In this document: positions 42,291 to 54,718 of the stretch, piece by piece | Layout: each line of letters begins with the position of its first letter | Position numbering within the stretch: position 1 is the first letter of the stretch | Assembly (NCBI GenBank): GCA_030248195.1 | Contig: JASAND010004096.1 | Coordinates: forward strand, 1 to 64,000 | Direction: 5' to 3' | Length of the DNA: 64,000 bases | From: Trissonchulus latispiculum | Lineage: Eukaryota > Nematoda > Enoplea > Enoplida > Ironidae | Translations under genes and position numbers: made by a program | The notes under the pieces: generated by a model | Seen by the model: only the letters and a program-made list of their open reading frames with translations | What the model was told of the DNA's origin: nothing | The model's database searches: none

Positions 42291-43436
42291 AATCCATAGC
42301 CCAGTTAATTTAGAACGAACCACAAGCAACTGTTTAGTTTTACAAGTTTTCAGAACAGGCGCTTCGAAAATCCAAACTTTAAGGTTTATTCAAACAAATT
42401 TATGATATTCAATATGTCGCCAAATGATTTAGTCCGAATCAGAATAAAGTTGGTCCACCTGCATATATTTGTTTTGATATTTTTAGCCATTTTACGAAAG
42501 CGCATTCAGCGAAAAAGAAAGTTCCCTGAAAAGTTAAGTTCTGATTTTGTGAAATACTTTTTCTAATTATACCCAAACTGTGGACATAATTTGAAATCAC
42601 TCGGCGAGAACAGATACCGTTCCTTTATAATAAACAGAAACTCCAGCCATAAGGCCAATTCTAGAAAAAGCTTCCAGATGCAATTTAGTCAGGTTTTCGT
42701 GAATTCCGAGAATAGGGTGGGACAGCACATAAATTGTCTAATGCTGTAAGAATTCGTCAGCTCTAGCTTTTAAAAATTTAAACTTTAAAAATTTAAAAAA
42801 GGAAAAATTTAAAATCCTGGAATTCCGTAAATTTTGTAAGAGCAAAATTATACCATCAAATCACGGAACCACATCTGGTTGATGATATTTTGGCTGCGTC
42901 AAATTATTTCGGGAAATACGGAATGGCGCATAGTCTAAAACTTGCAGCTTAAGTTAAGCAATTTGCATGACACACTTTTTCTCTAATTAGATTGATTGGT
43001 ATTGATTGGATCCAGCAATCCCCGAAAAAAGTGTAAAAATGAAAAATACCCGAAAGGAAATAAGCATCCTATGGTGAGGATAACGTCTAAGAGCATGAAA
43101 CTTCAATGACCAACAAATAACGTTAACAAAAATAAACAAACAACAAACCCAGGACCCAGACGGAGAGAGAGGGGAGAGGGGGTCAGCCCCCGAAGAAAAT
43201 TCCCCAAGATATACGGTTGGCAACAACTATAAGGACACAAAGACAACCCGACCGTACTCCGCCGAAACGTGATAGAGACTGACCTTTGCGCTCAATTTTA
43301 GATTATGGCAAATTAGCTAAGGAACCGAGGTTCCTACACGAGAGTGTAATTTACATTTACTGTTTGTAAAGGTAGCGCTACACTTTAAGCGAATTTAGAT
43401 GAAAATCAAAGGAAATATCAAGAAATACTTCACATT
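42291..43436. other. Upstream region of the peptidase, repeat remnants
   Basis: 42600-42960 has gaattccg, aaatttaaa and gggacag..cataaatt motifs like a single decayed arm of the 12.6-kb foldback family. 43315-43425 is an inverted relative of 20020-20115 (aaggaaccgaggttcctaca). No signal-anchor exon for the peptidase was recognised. Confidence 0.45.
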
Positions 43437-43785
43437 GAGCCTCCGTAGCCGAGTGGTTGTTCACTCGCTACAAAGTGGAGGATCATGTCAAGTCTAGAGC
43501 TTGGAAAAAAATAAGCTCTAGCACCCAATTTCTGCTATCCCCCCTGTTGGCAATTGACCGAGATTCCAAGGGGTGGCCGCCTTAGGGTGGAGCTGCCGCG
43601 GTGGGCTTATTGCATAAGCAGCAATAGGCACATCGCCGGCCTTGTCAAACGCCTCGGTTAATTGCGAAGGCAATTAGTCGGTGTCAGTTCCCCTCCCCAG
43701 TCAAAAAAAATCAAATTCGTGCAGTACTGACACCACTCCTAACCGGCGTGAGCTAACTGGAGTGGGGCGAACTAAAAAAAAAAAA
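43437..43785 (+). mobile_element. tRNA-derived SINE with poly(A) and 10-bp target duplications
   Basis: The head gcctccgtagccgagtggtt has an A-box (TAGCCGAGTGG) like a tRNA-Leu/Ser, and the body runs to an A12-13 tail. Identical acttcacatt flanks both sides (43427-43436 and 43786-43795). It is about 349 bp long. The B-box is degenerate. A poly(A) tail and direct repeats indicate LINE-driven insertion. Confidence 0.92.
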
Positions 43786-43899
43786 ACTTCACATTCTATT
43801 TTGGTGTTAGCTTTATAATAAATAATTGAAGTATAAGAAAATTTTATTTTGGCCTAAATTTCATATTCGACGAAAAATAATCATCCTGAGTTTTTTGGT

Positions 43900-44600
43900 C
43901 TTTAGTCTTTTCCGAATTATTTTAACATCATTCACAGAAGTAAACACAATCCAGACAAGAAATAGAAAAAATGAAAAACTTACAGCTTTTCATGTTTTAG
44001 ACTCGTACCAGACTACTTTCGGTGAGCGGACAGCACGCGGCTATTATGTATAGCGTTGAAAATCAAAATTTCACAAAATTGAAGCAGATTTTTATGTTTT
44101 AAATAAGGTTTTCTCATATTTCGAGTAATTTTGTGTTTTCAAAATTGAACTTACTAAAGCCTGCTGCTGGATCATCAACTGAGATATCGCATGTTGAATT
44201 TTAAAAAAGAGCAGTATTTAAAGCATAGTTAGTTGAAAACGTTGAAAAGGTTAAAACGTAGTTGAAAAAATAGTTTTCTTTGCTGCTTAAGATGCTTAAG
44301 TAAAATGCTAAATAATGACCCTCGCAAGATATTCCTGGGTTTGTGTACCAAGTTTCTGATCGCCAACAAAATTTAATCAAAAGTAATCCTTTTTCAAAAA
44401 CTCATTTTATTCTTTCAATTTCTGACTTACGACTCAACTAAGAAAGCTATATTTTTAAGAATGTGAAGGATTCTGGTTATTTAATGTTTGAAATATTCAA
44501 ATATGTAGGATACCGTTTCATTTTCTTCAGTCTCTGCCACTGCGGTTGTAAATGATACCAACCGCTTTTGGTGGTGTTATCCTTTTGTACAGTGCTTTTG
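43900..44600. repeat. Dispersed non-coding repeat, copy 1
   Basis: Aligned markers with 57940-58920 are: cagactactttcggtgag / cagattgctttcggtgag, ggttttctcata.ttcgagtaat, actgaga.atcgc.tgttgaa, gcaagatattcct and aaaagtaatccttttt. Copies are in the same orientation, 14 kb apart and clearly diverged. Confidence 0.8.
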
Positions 44601-44639
44601 TGGTGATCCTATTGAAAGCTATAACTTTCTCAATTTTGG

Positions 44640-46660
44640 AAGTTGAAGAGAGCTTATATCATGGGATAACGTGGAGTAATGGGGGGTGCAGACCCCCCCA
44701 GACCGACAAAAACGGGTAGACACCCTCAGCGAAAAGAAAAAAGGGCACACCCTCTCGTGTCCAGAATGGAAAAAACGGTAGATCATTCAGCAATTTTTAC
44801 CAAAACATATGATTTTTTTGCAAAGTTTAGCGATGTTTTCAAAAAATTCTTAAAAATCGCCAGAAATTGTGATTTTTTACAAATTTTTGTCAAAAACGTT
44901 AAAGGTTTGCAATTTTTGCTAATTTCGGAGAAGACCATTTTAAAATTTTGAAAGTTTTTAGGGGTAGACCAATCTCCAAGGTCGGGGTAGACACTCCCAA
45001 GAATCGGACCGCGTGTTAATGTATGCTTATAATTAGTACGTTCACATAAGCTTACGAAAATAGCAAACTTACCAAAAAAATTGCAAAACTTTTCAGAAAT
45101 AATGCCTAAATATAGAAAAAATTTAAACATAGATTTCTCAGAATGTAGAATCGGCCGAAAATTTTTTTAGTGCCAAGATATGGAGGACATGATGGCTGAG
45201 GGGCATTTTTTGGAATTTGCTCAACAGGCCTTATGCTACTGAATATCCGCCAAGCGTTCAGTGACACGAATTTTCTCAACTTTGCATTGAGTTGTCCCGC
45301 AATTACAGCTATTCGCTTATTTCAGTTTAAGGAAAAGAAAGAAAGAAAGAAAGAAAAGAAAGAAAAAGAAAGAAAATAAAGAAAAAGGAAGAAATTTCGT
45401 GCTATGAACAATTTTAAACTTTGTCATCAATTAAACAAGTGTCACTTTTAATTACATCAAACTTTGACTTAACACAAACCCTGCCAAGTACACCTTCATT
45501 TTCTCAAGTCAGCAACAACTTAAGGTGTATAATTCTAATGCTTCAAACAGGCCGAAGCATAGACTTGACCTTTGACTGTAACTCTATTGATGATGACGTT
45601 GCTTCCCCATAGCCTACCCAAGTTTTCGACCAGTTATTAGGCCCGGTCAGGGTTAATTCATGGCTACGTTTCGAGGGCTTTCAAAAGGTTGAGAAGGTGT
45701 GCCTACTCAATCTGTGTTCAGAAATAACCTTGAGCTTTAGGTCTGAAGGCTAAAATTGTGGTCATATTCATATCGCCTCCAACCTTGCAGAAAAGTAACT
45801 TATACTGGCACTTTCACCTGCTGAGTCCAAATATAACTCAAGCTTTCAATATAGTGCTGTGTTAGTTCAGAATGTGTCAGAACTGTTTTCGGTTTTTTGA
45901 AGCAACCGTAATCCACACTTTATGTAAGTTAAATATTCAATGTAGCATTTCAAACTGGAGTGAGGCATAGTGCTTCGGAGTAATTGACACAAACCTTCGA
46001 AATACCATGTCACGAAATTTGGTAGTCGAAGCATGAACGCTTGGACTCAAATTTCGCTTATGCCCTCAGATACGTTCTATAATTGGGGAAGGATAATTTA
46101 GGAATACAAAACCTAAAACAGAATATTTGGTGTACTCCGGAGCATTCCAAAGCACAGGAGTGAAGTCTGTGAAAGCTTTCACAGTGTTATGTAAGCGCTA
46201 ACATAGCTTCATTACAGCTTTGACTCATGCACTTGAAAACGCAGTTTAATTTGTATATACGTAATGGTTGCTGGTACTTAACATTTAACTTTCTAGATCT
46301 GTGAGCACTTTGTTGGCAAGGTAACCAACCTGGTTACTCAGCTTTCGTGTTTCTGTGGTACGAATTTCGCAGAGGCTTAGCCGTATGTGGTGTGTGGAGT
46401 ATTTTACACCACGTCCTCTGATGTTTAATGTTCAACTGTGCATAGTTTAAACACTTACCGGCTTCCACACAGGATGGTGTAGTGCAGACACTGTTGTCCC
46501 CCTTGGCAACAGTAGAAACTGGGCCCGCCAGCGACGGACGCTGCAGGTTGTCTGCTATTGAGCTACTGTAATTAGTGAGACAGTTAATCAGATGGTATAT
46601 GGTGACTGGATTCATGTCGACACAGCAAGCTGAAACAGTTATGAAAACTGCCTTCGCACA
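44640..46660. other. No gene recognised; GAAA-rich tract
   Basis: 45331-45393 is a (GAAA)n-type microsatellite. A gcagacccccccagaccg block at 44690 and paired 90-115 codon frames at 44679-45130 on both strands look like element remnants. Nothing can be assigned. Confidence 0.45.
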
Positions 46661-46664
46661 CTTA

Positions 46665-46786
46665 CCCTGGATTGCACCAGCTAAGATTAGGACTTGGGGA
46701 CTAACTGTTGGTTTCCCATTCAAAAATTGGACCTGGTGCTCAGCTAATCCGCAGTTAGTCGTAATCTTGTTTGGTGCAATCCAGGG
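46665..46786. mobile_element. 122-bp MITE with TTA target duplication
   Basis: CCCTGGATTGCACCA and TGGTGCAATCCAGGG are perfect 15-bp terminal inverted repeats flanked by TTA on both sides (46662-46664 and 46787-46789). Subterminal agattaggacttggggact pairs loosely with agttagtcgtaatctt. No coding content. Likely PIF/Harbinger-type. Confidence 0.9.
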
Positions 46787-46789
46787 TTA

Positions 46790-47214
46790 GTCTAGGAGAA
46801 CGTGTCTCCTATGATGAAAACTAAAGTCTGACCAATAACGGTAGAAAGCGAAATTGTTTTCTTTATGTCTCAAACGCGTTTCAAGATATCTACCATAAAG
46901 TGTATATTTTCCGAAAAGGAATGATGAGATCTTCGTTTTTATAATTTTTTTGAAATTTCCAGTGCAATTGCAAAGAGTGTCGCTTTTATATATCCAGAAA
47001 GAATAGTACATGCTACAGCCACGGGTTTTGCTGGGAACTTTTTTCCTTGCACGAAAGTCTTACACTCCAAATTTCAGCTCCTTTGATCGAAAATAGCTTG
47101 AGTTATTCCATTTTTTATATTTTCGAGACGCGTATCAAAGGAAAGAATTTCAACTAGATTTTCTGGACCGGTCGCCCTGAGCAGTTGAAAACACCCATAT
47201 ATTAAGTGCTGCAG
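46790..47214. other. No recognised feature
   Basis: AT-rich spacer between the MITE and the first tRNA-like SINE. Confidence 0.4.
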
Positions 47215-47325
47215 GCGCCCGGCGGGTGTAGATGTCTGCAAGCAAAACTATTTGGCGCCGGTGGGAATCGAACCCACAACCTTTCGACTTGCAGTTTCGA
47301 CTTTTTCACGTGGACGACCAGTCAT
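47215..47325 (-). repeat. tRNA-derived SINE head (minus)
   Basis: On the minus strand a T-arm, gtgggttcgattcccac, lies downstream of aactgcaagt, which has a GCA-like anticodon loop, and ends ggcgcc. It is followed by gttttgcttgcagacatcta, shared with the plus copy at 47789. The D-arm does not fold well. Confidence 0.7.
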
Positions 47326-47354
47326 AGTAATCAAAAATAAAAACCGGACGTTAA

Positions 47355-47420
47355 TAAAGCCGGTGGGAATCGAACACATGCATCATTGTTAATGTTTCTC
47401 CACTCGGCCAGTCGGTCGCA
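47355..47420 (-). repeat. tRNA-derived SINE head (minus), second type
   Basis: The minus strand reads gactggccgagtggagaaac (A-box TGGCCGAGTGG) and then gtgttcgattcccaccggct (B-box). The middle is too short for a working tRNA. Confidence 0.65.
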
Positions 47421-47788
47421 ATCAAATAGAGTTTATTTATCTATTTGTGTCTGTTATCGATGTTTTAATCTCCGTTCACAGGAAAACCATAAATCTTATA
47501 TCGAACTTGCCATACGAAAAATGCTGCGGTATATGATCATAACTTAGTCACGTTAGAATAAACACGAACACCTATATATTTCCTGATAAACAAAATTTGG
47601 CAAAGCCAGATCAATGACATTCAGCGTTCTTGATCACAGCAATCTTTCGAAAAAAGGAAACACAACGAATACAGACAAAGCAACGGCAAAATGCGAAAAA
47701 CAATTCACTGACTGAAACTAAGCATTTCACTAGTCACCCTTTCTTCTTTTCTTTAACAAATCGTTTTAGATCTCCTTCATTTGTGCGA

Positions 47789-47885
47789 AAGATGGCCGGG
47801 CGGTTAGTGTTCTCGACTGCAAGTCTAAGGGCTGTGAGTTCGATTCCCACCGGAGCCAAAGAGTTTTGCTTGCAGACATCTACAG
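47789..47885 (+). repeat. tRNA-derived SINE head (plus)
   Basis: gatggccgggcggttagtg (A-box), cgactgcaagtc (anticodon-like, GCA), gagttcgattcccaccgg (B-box), then gttttgcttgcagacatcta as in the minus copy at 47215. The two copies form an inverted pair ~570 bp apart. The anticodon stem has mismatches, so it is not a functional tRNA. Confidence 0.75.
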
Positions 47886-49070
47886 CTCCCCCCAAATGGC
47901 GCGAGACATCAACTCAAGAAATATGCGCGCGACGCATCATCTAAAAAATCAAAAATCGGGATACACATCAACTCAATAAAGCGAGTGACAGTTTAACTTA
48001 AGAAGGTAGAAAAACGAAGGAAAGGAGACACACCAATTTAAAATGAGGAGAAAGCGTGACATACACAAGAACTAATGTTAACCCTTGTGTGACCCACTAA
48101 ACGCCTGCCCAACCTGGTCCTCTTTTATTTTTGAGCCTAGCCTCATATTAAGCATTTTAAAGACTAGTCCTCTCTCCTCTCTTGATTTTGCAACCTCGCA
48201 ATCACCCATACTACTTTTTCATGCTCCAGAGGAGCATTTTCATTTCTTGCCCTTCTGCCACTTTAAAGGGTCCTTCTTCTGCAATGTGGTAATTGGTATA
48301 AGGAGCTTAAACAGTGTCGTACGCCAGGGAAAAAAGAGATTATATAAACCCATTGAATTCTTACATCCGACCTAACCGTCACGTCAAACACATTTTGTGG
48401 GTGGTTTAATGAAAAAACTTGTTCGCCTCGTCAAGGGATAACCATTTGACAGCAAACATGACTAGTATGGAGACTTTCATTTTTGGCTTCATTTTTGAAC
48501 TCCCGACCCCAAACCCCAACTAAAACGCGGAAAACGCTGTTTTGGGTGTCTGACCAGTGGGCAGTTGGCCCAATCTTCCATCGGTGACTTCCATCGGAGT
48601 CGGCAATATGCCCATCTAAATAAGCCTAGTCGATTTACCATATATGCCCACGATCAAAATGCCGAAAAGTGAGTGAGTGAGTTTTCTAGTGAGTTTTATA
48701 GAGAGTTTTGCCAACTTTTATCCTGGGCGAGGAACCACAGACGCCATGTTGACCAGTGCTCACTTCGGGCGGTATCGGCAGTATACTCATCGATTTCAGC
48801 AACCCAGATTTACTATGTATGGGTACCACTAAAAGGCCAAAAACGCCATTCTGTTTGACTTCAAGGACATTTCTAGTGAAAGTGGGACTTAAAAACGTTT
48901 AGCCGAAATAGGCAAAGAAAATGCAAAGTTTATGCTTATCTCCTGAAGGCTAGGCAGGCTAAATTAAAAAGTCCCCTCGTCACTTTATGCACCCCTACTG
49001 GTGATTTGCAACAAAAGACACTAGACCTCTCCAGCTGCTACCTAGTTCAAGAATGGTGTGACCAAAATTT
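47886..49070. other. Spacer with a diverged 147-bp-family relative
   Basis: 48540-48850 has tgaccagtg, atatgcccat and ccgaaaa motifs in inverse order to the 14.9-kb tandem family. No gene is supported; open frames of 60-100 codons show no family. Confidence 0.45.
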
Positions 49071-49072
49071 GC

Positions 49073-50341
49073 GCCGAATATATGTATATGTACGAATTCA
49101 TATATAATTGCCTATTATAGGTAAATAAAAGGCAACGCAATTGTCGATTATACATAATAGGTAAGGTGTTTTGCCGATTATTCATAATAGGCAATCTTAC
49201 TTGCCCATTATATTTAATAGGCAGAGATTTTGCTGATTTTATATAATCGGTAACGACGTCTTGCCCAATATTCAAAATGAAATTTACAAATTTGATACAC
49301 AAACAAGCTATGCAATCATCCGTAAATGAAAATGTAATTGTTAACATGTTTTTAAGACTGCTGACAAAAGAACAGAATATAAAATCAAATTATGGCAAAG
49401 TATTGAAATTAAAATTAAAAATTGAGATTCGACAGTTAGATTCAAAATTAAAATGAAAGGGTTAATTAAAATTAGAATGTTAGCTTCTTAGAATGCTAAA
49501 AGTAAACGTAATGTGAATTATTTCGGTCAGTCTAAGCGTATTTCCATCTGAAATTACAAAGTGTACTGCTAACTTCACGATAAATTCATATTTCGTCATT
49601 TTCTATTGAATTTCTAAAATGTAATGCTAAATTCATGAACGGTCAAACTAAATTATTTTCAAATTATTACTCTTGTGTATAGGCCCACGGTCGGACTAGC
49701 TAATTGTTGTCATCATTCAAAATTGAGCGCGCACGTCAGTGTTGGGTTTTTGTCTCCTGAGAATAGGCGGTTCCTTTATTCTCTCTTTACGCCTCATTGC
49801 TTCCGTCTGTTGGGCGCCTAGTTGGCGGGTCTTTGATAGTGGGGGAAGTTTTCCCTTCAGGTTTGTTCTCTGTCCTTTGTTTTGTTTGAAATTTAGTTTC
49901 TGGTGCCTGTAAGTTATTTGAAATTTATATTTGCTACTGTTATCTTTTGTAAACTTTTCTTGTGAGTTCAAAAAGTAAACTTGCGTCACTTTTTAGTTTT
50001 CGCTCGTGTTGTTTTGCAGTTGGCTAGGGTAATTGGACGGTAGGAATCTGACCTGCGCACACTCTGTCGAACTGCTGCAATCTTTTAATTCTTCTCCAGA
50101 AATTCGCTTGTCGGGGGTCACGCTCTCAGAGCGTACTTTCTACAAGTTTATTTCTGTGATTTAAATTTCGTTTGTTCAGAGATCGTATTGTCTAAATCTC
50201 TACAGTAAGATATCTATTATATCTATTTTATTGACGTAAATATCATTTTGAATGTTCTGCAAGAAGTCATTGCATATTATATAAAATCGGCAAAATTTCT
50301 GCCTATTATATATAAATAGGCAATTATGAATATTCGGCATA
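49073..50341. mobile_element. Element bounded by arrays of TTGCCTATTATAGGCAA-type palindromes
   Basis: 49100-49275 holds five or so ~36-bp units of the form ttgccgattattcataatag + gcaa, each a near-palindrome. 50262-50335 holds about two more in inverse order. The outer ends gtgacc...gccgaatatatgta and cataattgcc/aatattcggca also pair. The ~980-bp interior has no recognised protein. Confidence 0.75.
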
Positions 50342-52754
50342 TAGTAAAGGGACTGAATATGGGTCACCTTTTATGTCAAAACTATAACTTTTATTTGGAA
50401 ATATTCTAAATGCTTTCCTACTCAATGCATTTGTAACAATTTTCAGTAATTAATTATAAGAATGTTTTTCTTAGATTCCAAAGTTTCAAAGTAAAATAGA
50501 TAACCACTTATTTATTAGCAATTAAACTACTAATTAAACTTGGTTAATGGTTGTGATCCAGATTACAAGCTGTCTTGGAAAGTGAATCAGTGGGTTTACA
50601 AAGTGGACCAGGGGTCTTTTAATGTGTCCTTGTTTATGTCACAAAACATCTAGTATATACTGCTAATAAAACGCCTTTGACATTTAATGAACCATCCAAA
50701 CAGATTTTTAACATGACATGTAAGCTAAACATTGCAATAAACGATAAAGTCTTCACAAAGCATTACTTCGGGCCTGACTTTAACAACTACAAAAACTCCC
50801 TGTTCCCACAAAACTGCAAAGGTAAAAAATTACTAGCACATAAATAAAGGTCAAATATGAGTCAAGACAACATATGCACTGCCTGTCTTAATTTTGGCTC
50901 ATACTGTTTGAACGAACACGACAAAAAAAGAACTTCTTAGTGGCGATTCCGTCGCCATTTTCATGCTGCCATGTGCTGCATTTATTGTACTGCTGTCAAT
51001 CATCGCCTGCAGCATCGCCGTAGGCCATCCTCCAGACTGCGCAAATCCAGCATTTGCCTTTCATCCTCCGTGGTTTTGAGGTCACCGGTATCGGATTTCG
51101 CGTTTGCTGATCAGTTGACGGATTTATCTGGGGCTCCGCCATTTTTCTTATGAGTTTGCGCCAAAATATTGTCTGGACTAGTTATATGAATTGTATCAGG
51201 TCTTCGGATACCGCTATCCAAAGCGTCAGGACTGAGAGATGACGAATATTCAAGTAGAATATGCCGAAATGATGTCGGCGAATTTTGGATAGAGCCCGGT
51301 TCAAACTCCAATACCCTCTGCGTGGTTCTGCGTGGTTCACCGGAACAGCATAGTTTCCAGGAGGAGAAAACGGAAGCGCCGATTCTGCTCGACTCGCCGG
51401 TGCAGCGTAGGTTACAGGAGGAGGAGACCGAAGCCCAGAATCTAGAGCAGTATCGACCACAGCATTAACTCTAGATTCCACTGCGTTCATCGGTATGGTG
51501 AAGTTTCTTTGCTCAAGTAAAGGAAGATTCGTGGGTGCAGAAGGTCAAACGAACTCTGCTGAAAAAGGAGGACGAAGTTTCAATGTCAAAGGAGAAAGGT
51601 CGAGCATTAGGCCTATTCTGCTGGAGCTCCAGCAGACCATTCTGCTGGAATCGTTGAGGCTGTGCCAATGGCAAAGCTGCTTGATTGGCTTCGCCATCAG
51701 TATTTCCAAAACTGACCAGGTTATCTGCACGCTGATCATCGTTATCGTCGGCATCACTGCTGTCGCTGCTGCCGTTTTCACGGTGCCTGAGCAAACGACC
51801 GATTCCCAGTTTTGATCTGTCAACTCGTGATGAATCAAAAGGAATCCGGATATAGCGGCAGGTTCGGTTTAGCTGCTTCAGCCCATGCCTACCGAAGCAC
51901 TTCTCCAAAAGTGCGTAGTATGACCTTCGTCCCTGCTTTAAGCAGACTAAAAGCATCAACTTCTGTTCGCCAGCTGCATTTCAGCGCTTTGTAGACAACA
52001 GCATCAAGAGGTTGCATGCAGTGAGTGCTGTGAGCTGGGACTTTGGAGGCAAATGAAGCCAAGGCGGTTTGAACTTGCCTTCTGAAGGAGATCAAGATTG
52101 GTGTGGGATCAGTGGCCGTCCAGAAACAGTACAGTCGACATCCTTCTTCTTCGGAGGCTTCTTCCTATGCTGCAGAAAATGGTCGTACCACTTCTCAAAC
52201 AGTTGGCTGTTGATGTAGCCACTTTCAGAAGTTTCAATCAACCAGTCTGGAGGGTAGTCTTATCCATTTCTTTATATGTTGAAAGGGCTGCAGGCATGGT
52301 AGGCCCCTTGTGAATCACCCTAATGACATAATGACCACATGCGCTGCAGCATCCTACAATGGTCGTTGTGACTGTGACTCTACACTCACCTTGGGTTAAC
52401 TTTGGAACATCTCTACCAGTTGGTACCACAAATAACTGACCATCTATTACCGGTTGAACTCCAGTTTCATCCACATTGTAAAGGCAGTCCGGAACGTCTG
52501 CACTCCAGCTGCATCCAGTATCACCTTTACCTCTTCGAACCAGCCATCACGCACCAGTCTTCAGAGTAGACTGACTTAAATCTAACGGCATTTAATCTCA
52601 TTGGATAATCTAATCACGTGGCCAATTGGCGGCTGTCTTGTGCTATCAGGTGATACATAATAGGGCTCTATCTTTCAACTGAAGCAAACATAGATCTAAA
52701 AATATGTTTTCACGGCCTACTTTGCAGGGTGGCCCACATACAGTCCCTTTACTA
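50342..52754 (-). mobile_element. pogo/Tigger-like (Tc1-mariner) DNA transposon, decayed
   Basis: TAGTAAAGGGACTGAATATG begins a 27-bp left terminal repeat (50342-50368). The inverted right end (52728-52754) matches at 24 of 27 positions. TA flanks both ends. The minus strand inside carries a broken DDE_1-type transposase (separate entry). At 2.4 kb the size suits this group. Confidence 0.88.
51500..52560 (-). pseudogene. DDE_1 (pogo/CENP-B-like) transposase, broken
   Basis: Reading down the minus strand: WFEEVKVILDAAGVQ; DETGVQPVIDGQLFVVPTGR (first catalytic Asp, near 52470); TTTIVGCCSACGHYVI; SGYINSQLFEKWYDHF; LFLDGH then a stop at 52109-52111 and SHTNLDLLQKA (second Asp); VPAHSTHCMQPLDAVVYKAL (third Asp) and KCSWRTEV. 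Frames change near 52480, 52110-52060 and 51900. The N-terminal DNA-binding domain is not recognisable, so it is probably truncated. The C-terminal tail is Ser/Asp-rich (SSDSSDADDNDDQ). All three catalytic aspartates survive, but the gene is dead. Confidence 0.88.
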
Positions 52755-52764
52755 TAACATATAC

Positions 52765-54660
52765 ATGTAACTTTGTTCGTATATCTGTCATAGTGCCGAT
52801 AACACGGGTGCTAATGTTTAGACCCGTGCTCGTGCCTATTGTCTCAGGGGCCGCTTTCGAATATTTCAATGTCCCAGAAAATTAACAAGGAAGCAGTGGG
52901 TATCACGCCAGTACATATTCCAGATTGTATTTAGAATTTTTTAAAAATGGTTAAAATGGAAGCTATATTTCTATGCTCATTCGGATAGCTCATCCCAGAA
53001 AAGTGGCTAAAGGTGACAGCGGCGGAATAGGCCACCTCACAAATTCCGTTGTTAGCACTTCAAAATTAAACTTAGTTAAATTAAAGTTAAACTTTTAGTC
53101 TTGTCATTCCAAACGTAATGTGACTAGAAACATGTAATTAGAAAATGAACTGTTTACACACGTTCAGCAGCACTGCAAGCAAACATTTAAACAGTACTAA
53201 ATTGCTTTTAAATTTGCCTTTAAAATTGCCTTTAAATTTAAAATTTAAAGTTATCCATTTTCTTGGGTTATCTTATACAGTGAGAATTTGGCAACCAGAT
53301 AAATTCAAATCAAGCCGTTTTCATCTTATTCCGTTATCAAGCAAGAATTTCATACCAAATAGGTATCTGGCAGATTTGTCTATTTGGCTTCTACATATAC
53401 AGAATCAACAGGACCTTAATGTATCTAAACAAAACAGTAAAGGTTTCTGCCAGATTTTACCAAAACAATAGAACCAATGCTTTGTCAAAGTTTCACTGCG
53501 AATTTCAAGATTGCCAAGCTCAAGACTAACGGTTCATCGGTAGCGCTATTTTGATTTTTTTATGCAAATCAAAGTTTTGATGCAATTTTTTCAATTGATT
53601 CATCAAATCAAATCAAATTTCAAAAAACTTTATAGCCAAAAATCTAATCAAATCAAACCTGCTTAATTTTTTTGAGACAAAAATAATAATTATCTAATAA
53701 TCAGTCATCCTGGCAATTTCTGTTTTGAATGCGAAACAGAGCTGTAACTGGAAGCTTGACATAGAAACGAACGCGTTCGCAGAACCGGTATGTTTTCTGA
53801 GTTCTAGTTTCTATCCATTGTTTGCAATAACCTGATTTAGAGTATTTAATATTTGCTTACCCTCTTTAGTTCAAAGCAAATTGTTCTCAATAATTGGAAG
53901 TAAAACCCAAAGCTATGTAGATTACTTCTGCCAAGCCGCCACTTGATAAGCTTACCAAGAAACAAATCGTGTAAGCATATGCAGCGAACCAATCGGTAGT
54001 CTTAATTATTTCGAACCTTGATAATAGTGACGTAAGAAACCTGAAACGGAAACAAGTTTAGGCTGCCAACTAAATTAAACTAATGCTGAAACTACTTTTG
54101 TCCGCCGACTGAACAAATCTAAACCTAAAGTTATTTCGGACTACCGATTGAAACTGAAACTGAAGTTAAAATCGACTACTGAAACACCACCAATTGGTAA
54201 CATGCGCAACTAATAATTTCTATATTTAGCTGGATGAGTGTTATAGCTTAGCAGGGAACGACTATCGCATTTCAAAACAAATAAGCTGTAACTGAACAAA
54301 CAAACTGTAAACGACTCTTTATTGTGTCTTAATCATTTTTCTTCGGAACTTCTACTGAGAAGATGTGATTCACCAATGACAGAAGTTCCATACGATGCTA
54401 TGGGTTCGCCACGTTAATTTGTAGCGGCATGTCGTCTACTCTGGACTAGCAGGAATTAGAACAGCTAATATTGTAAGTTTAAAACTAAATAAAAGTAGTA
54501 GTAAAAGTAAAACTTAAGAGTAATTTTTTCCAAGACACGTATCCCACAATTTAGTCAAGACAATGTCCTAGTCTAATGTTTTGTTCAGACTATTTCCAAA
54601 GATCTGTTCAGACTAGTTTAGCTTGATAATACGCTTACCATTTAGTCCAAGCAAGGACAC
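52765..54660. other. No gene recognised
   Basis: A 108-codon plus-strand frame at 53145-53471 (RIWQPDKFKSSRFHLIPL) has no family or splice support. 53530-53660 is rich in caaatcaaat motifs. Confidence 0.4.
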
Positions 54661-54718
54661 TGTAATGTCGCTGTACAGTACAGTATTCAGTACAGTGCGA
54701 CACAGAGTTGTGAGCGGG

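Noticed and set aside
42987..43226. Signal-anchor exon of the peptidase
   Set aside because: The hydrophobic frame lacks the following cytoplasmic/lumenal M13 sequence and splice sites in phase, and its DNA looks like repeat.
47215..47885. Functional tRNA genes
   Set aside because: B-boxes are good but anticodon or D arms do not fold, and SINE-like tails follow; they fit tRNA-derived SINEs better.
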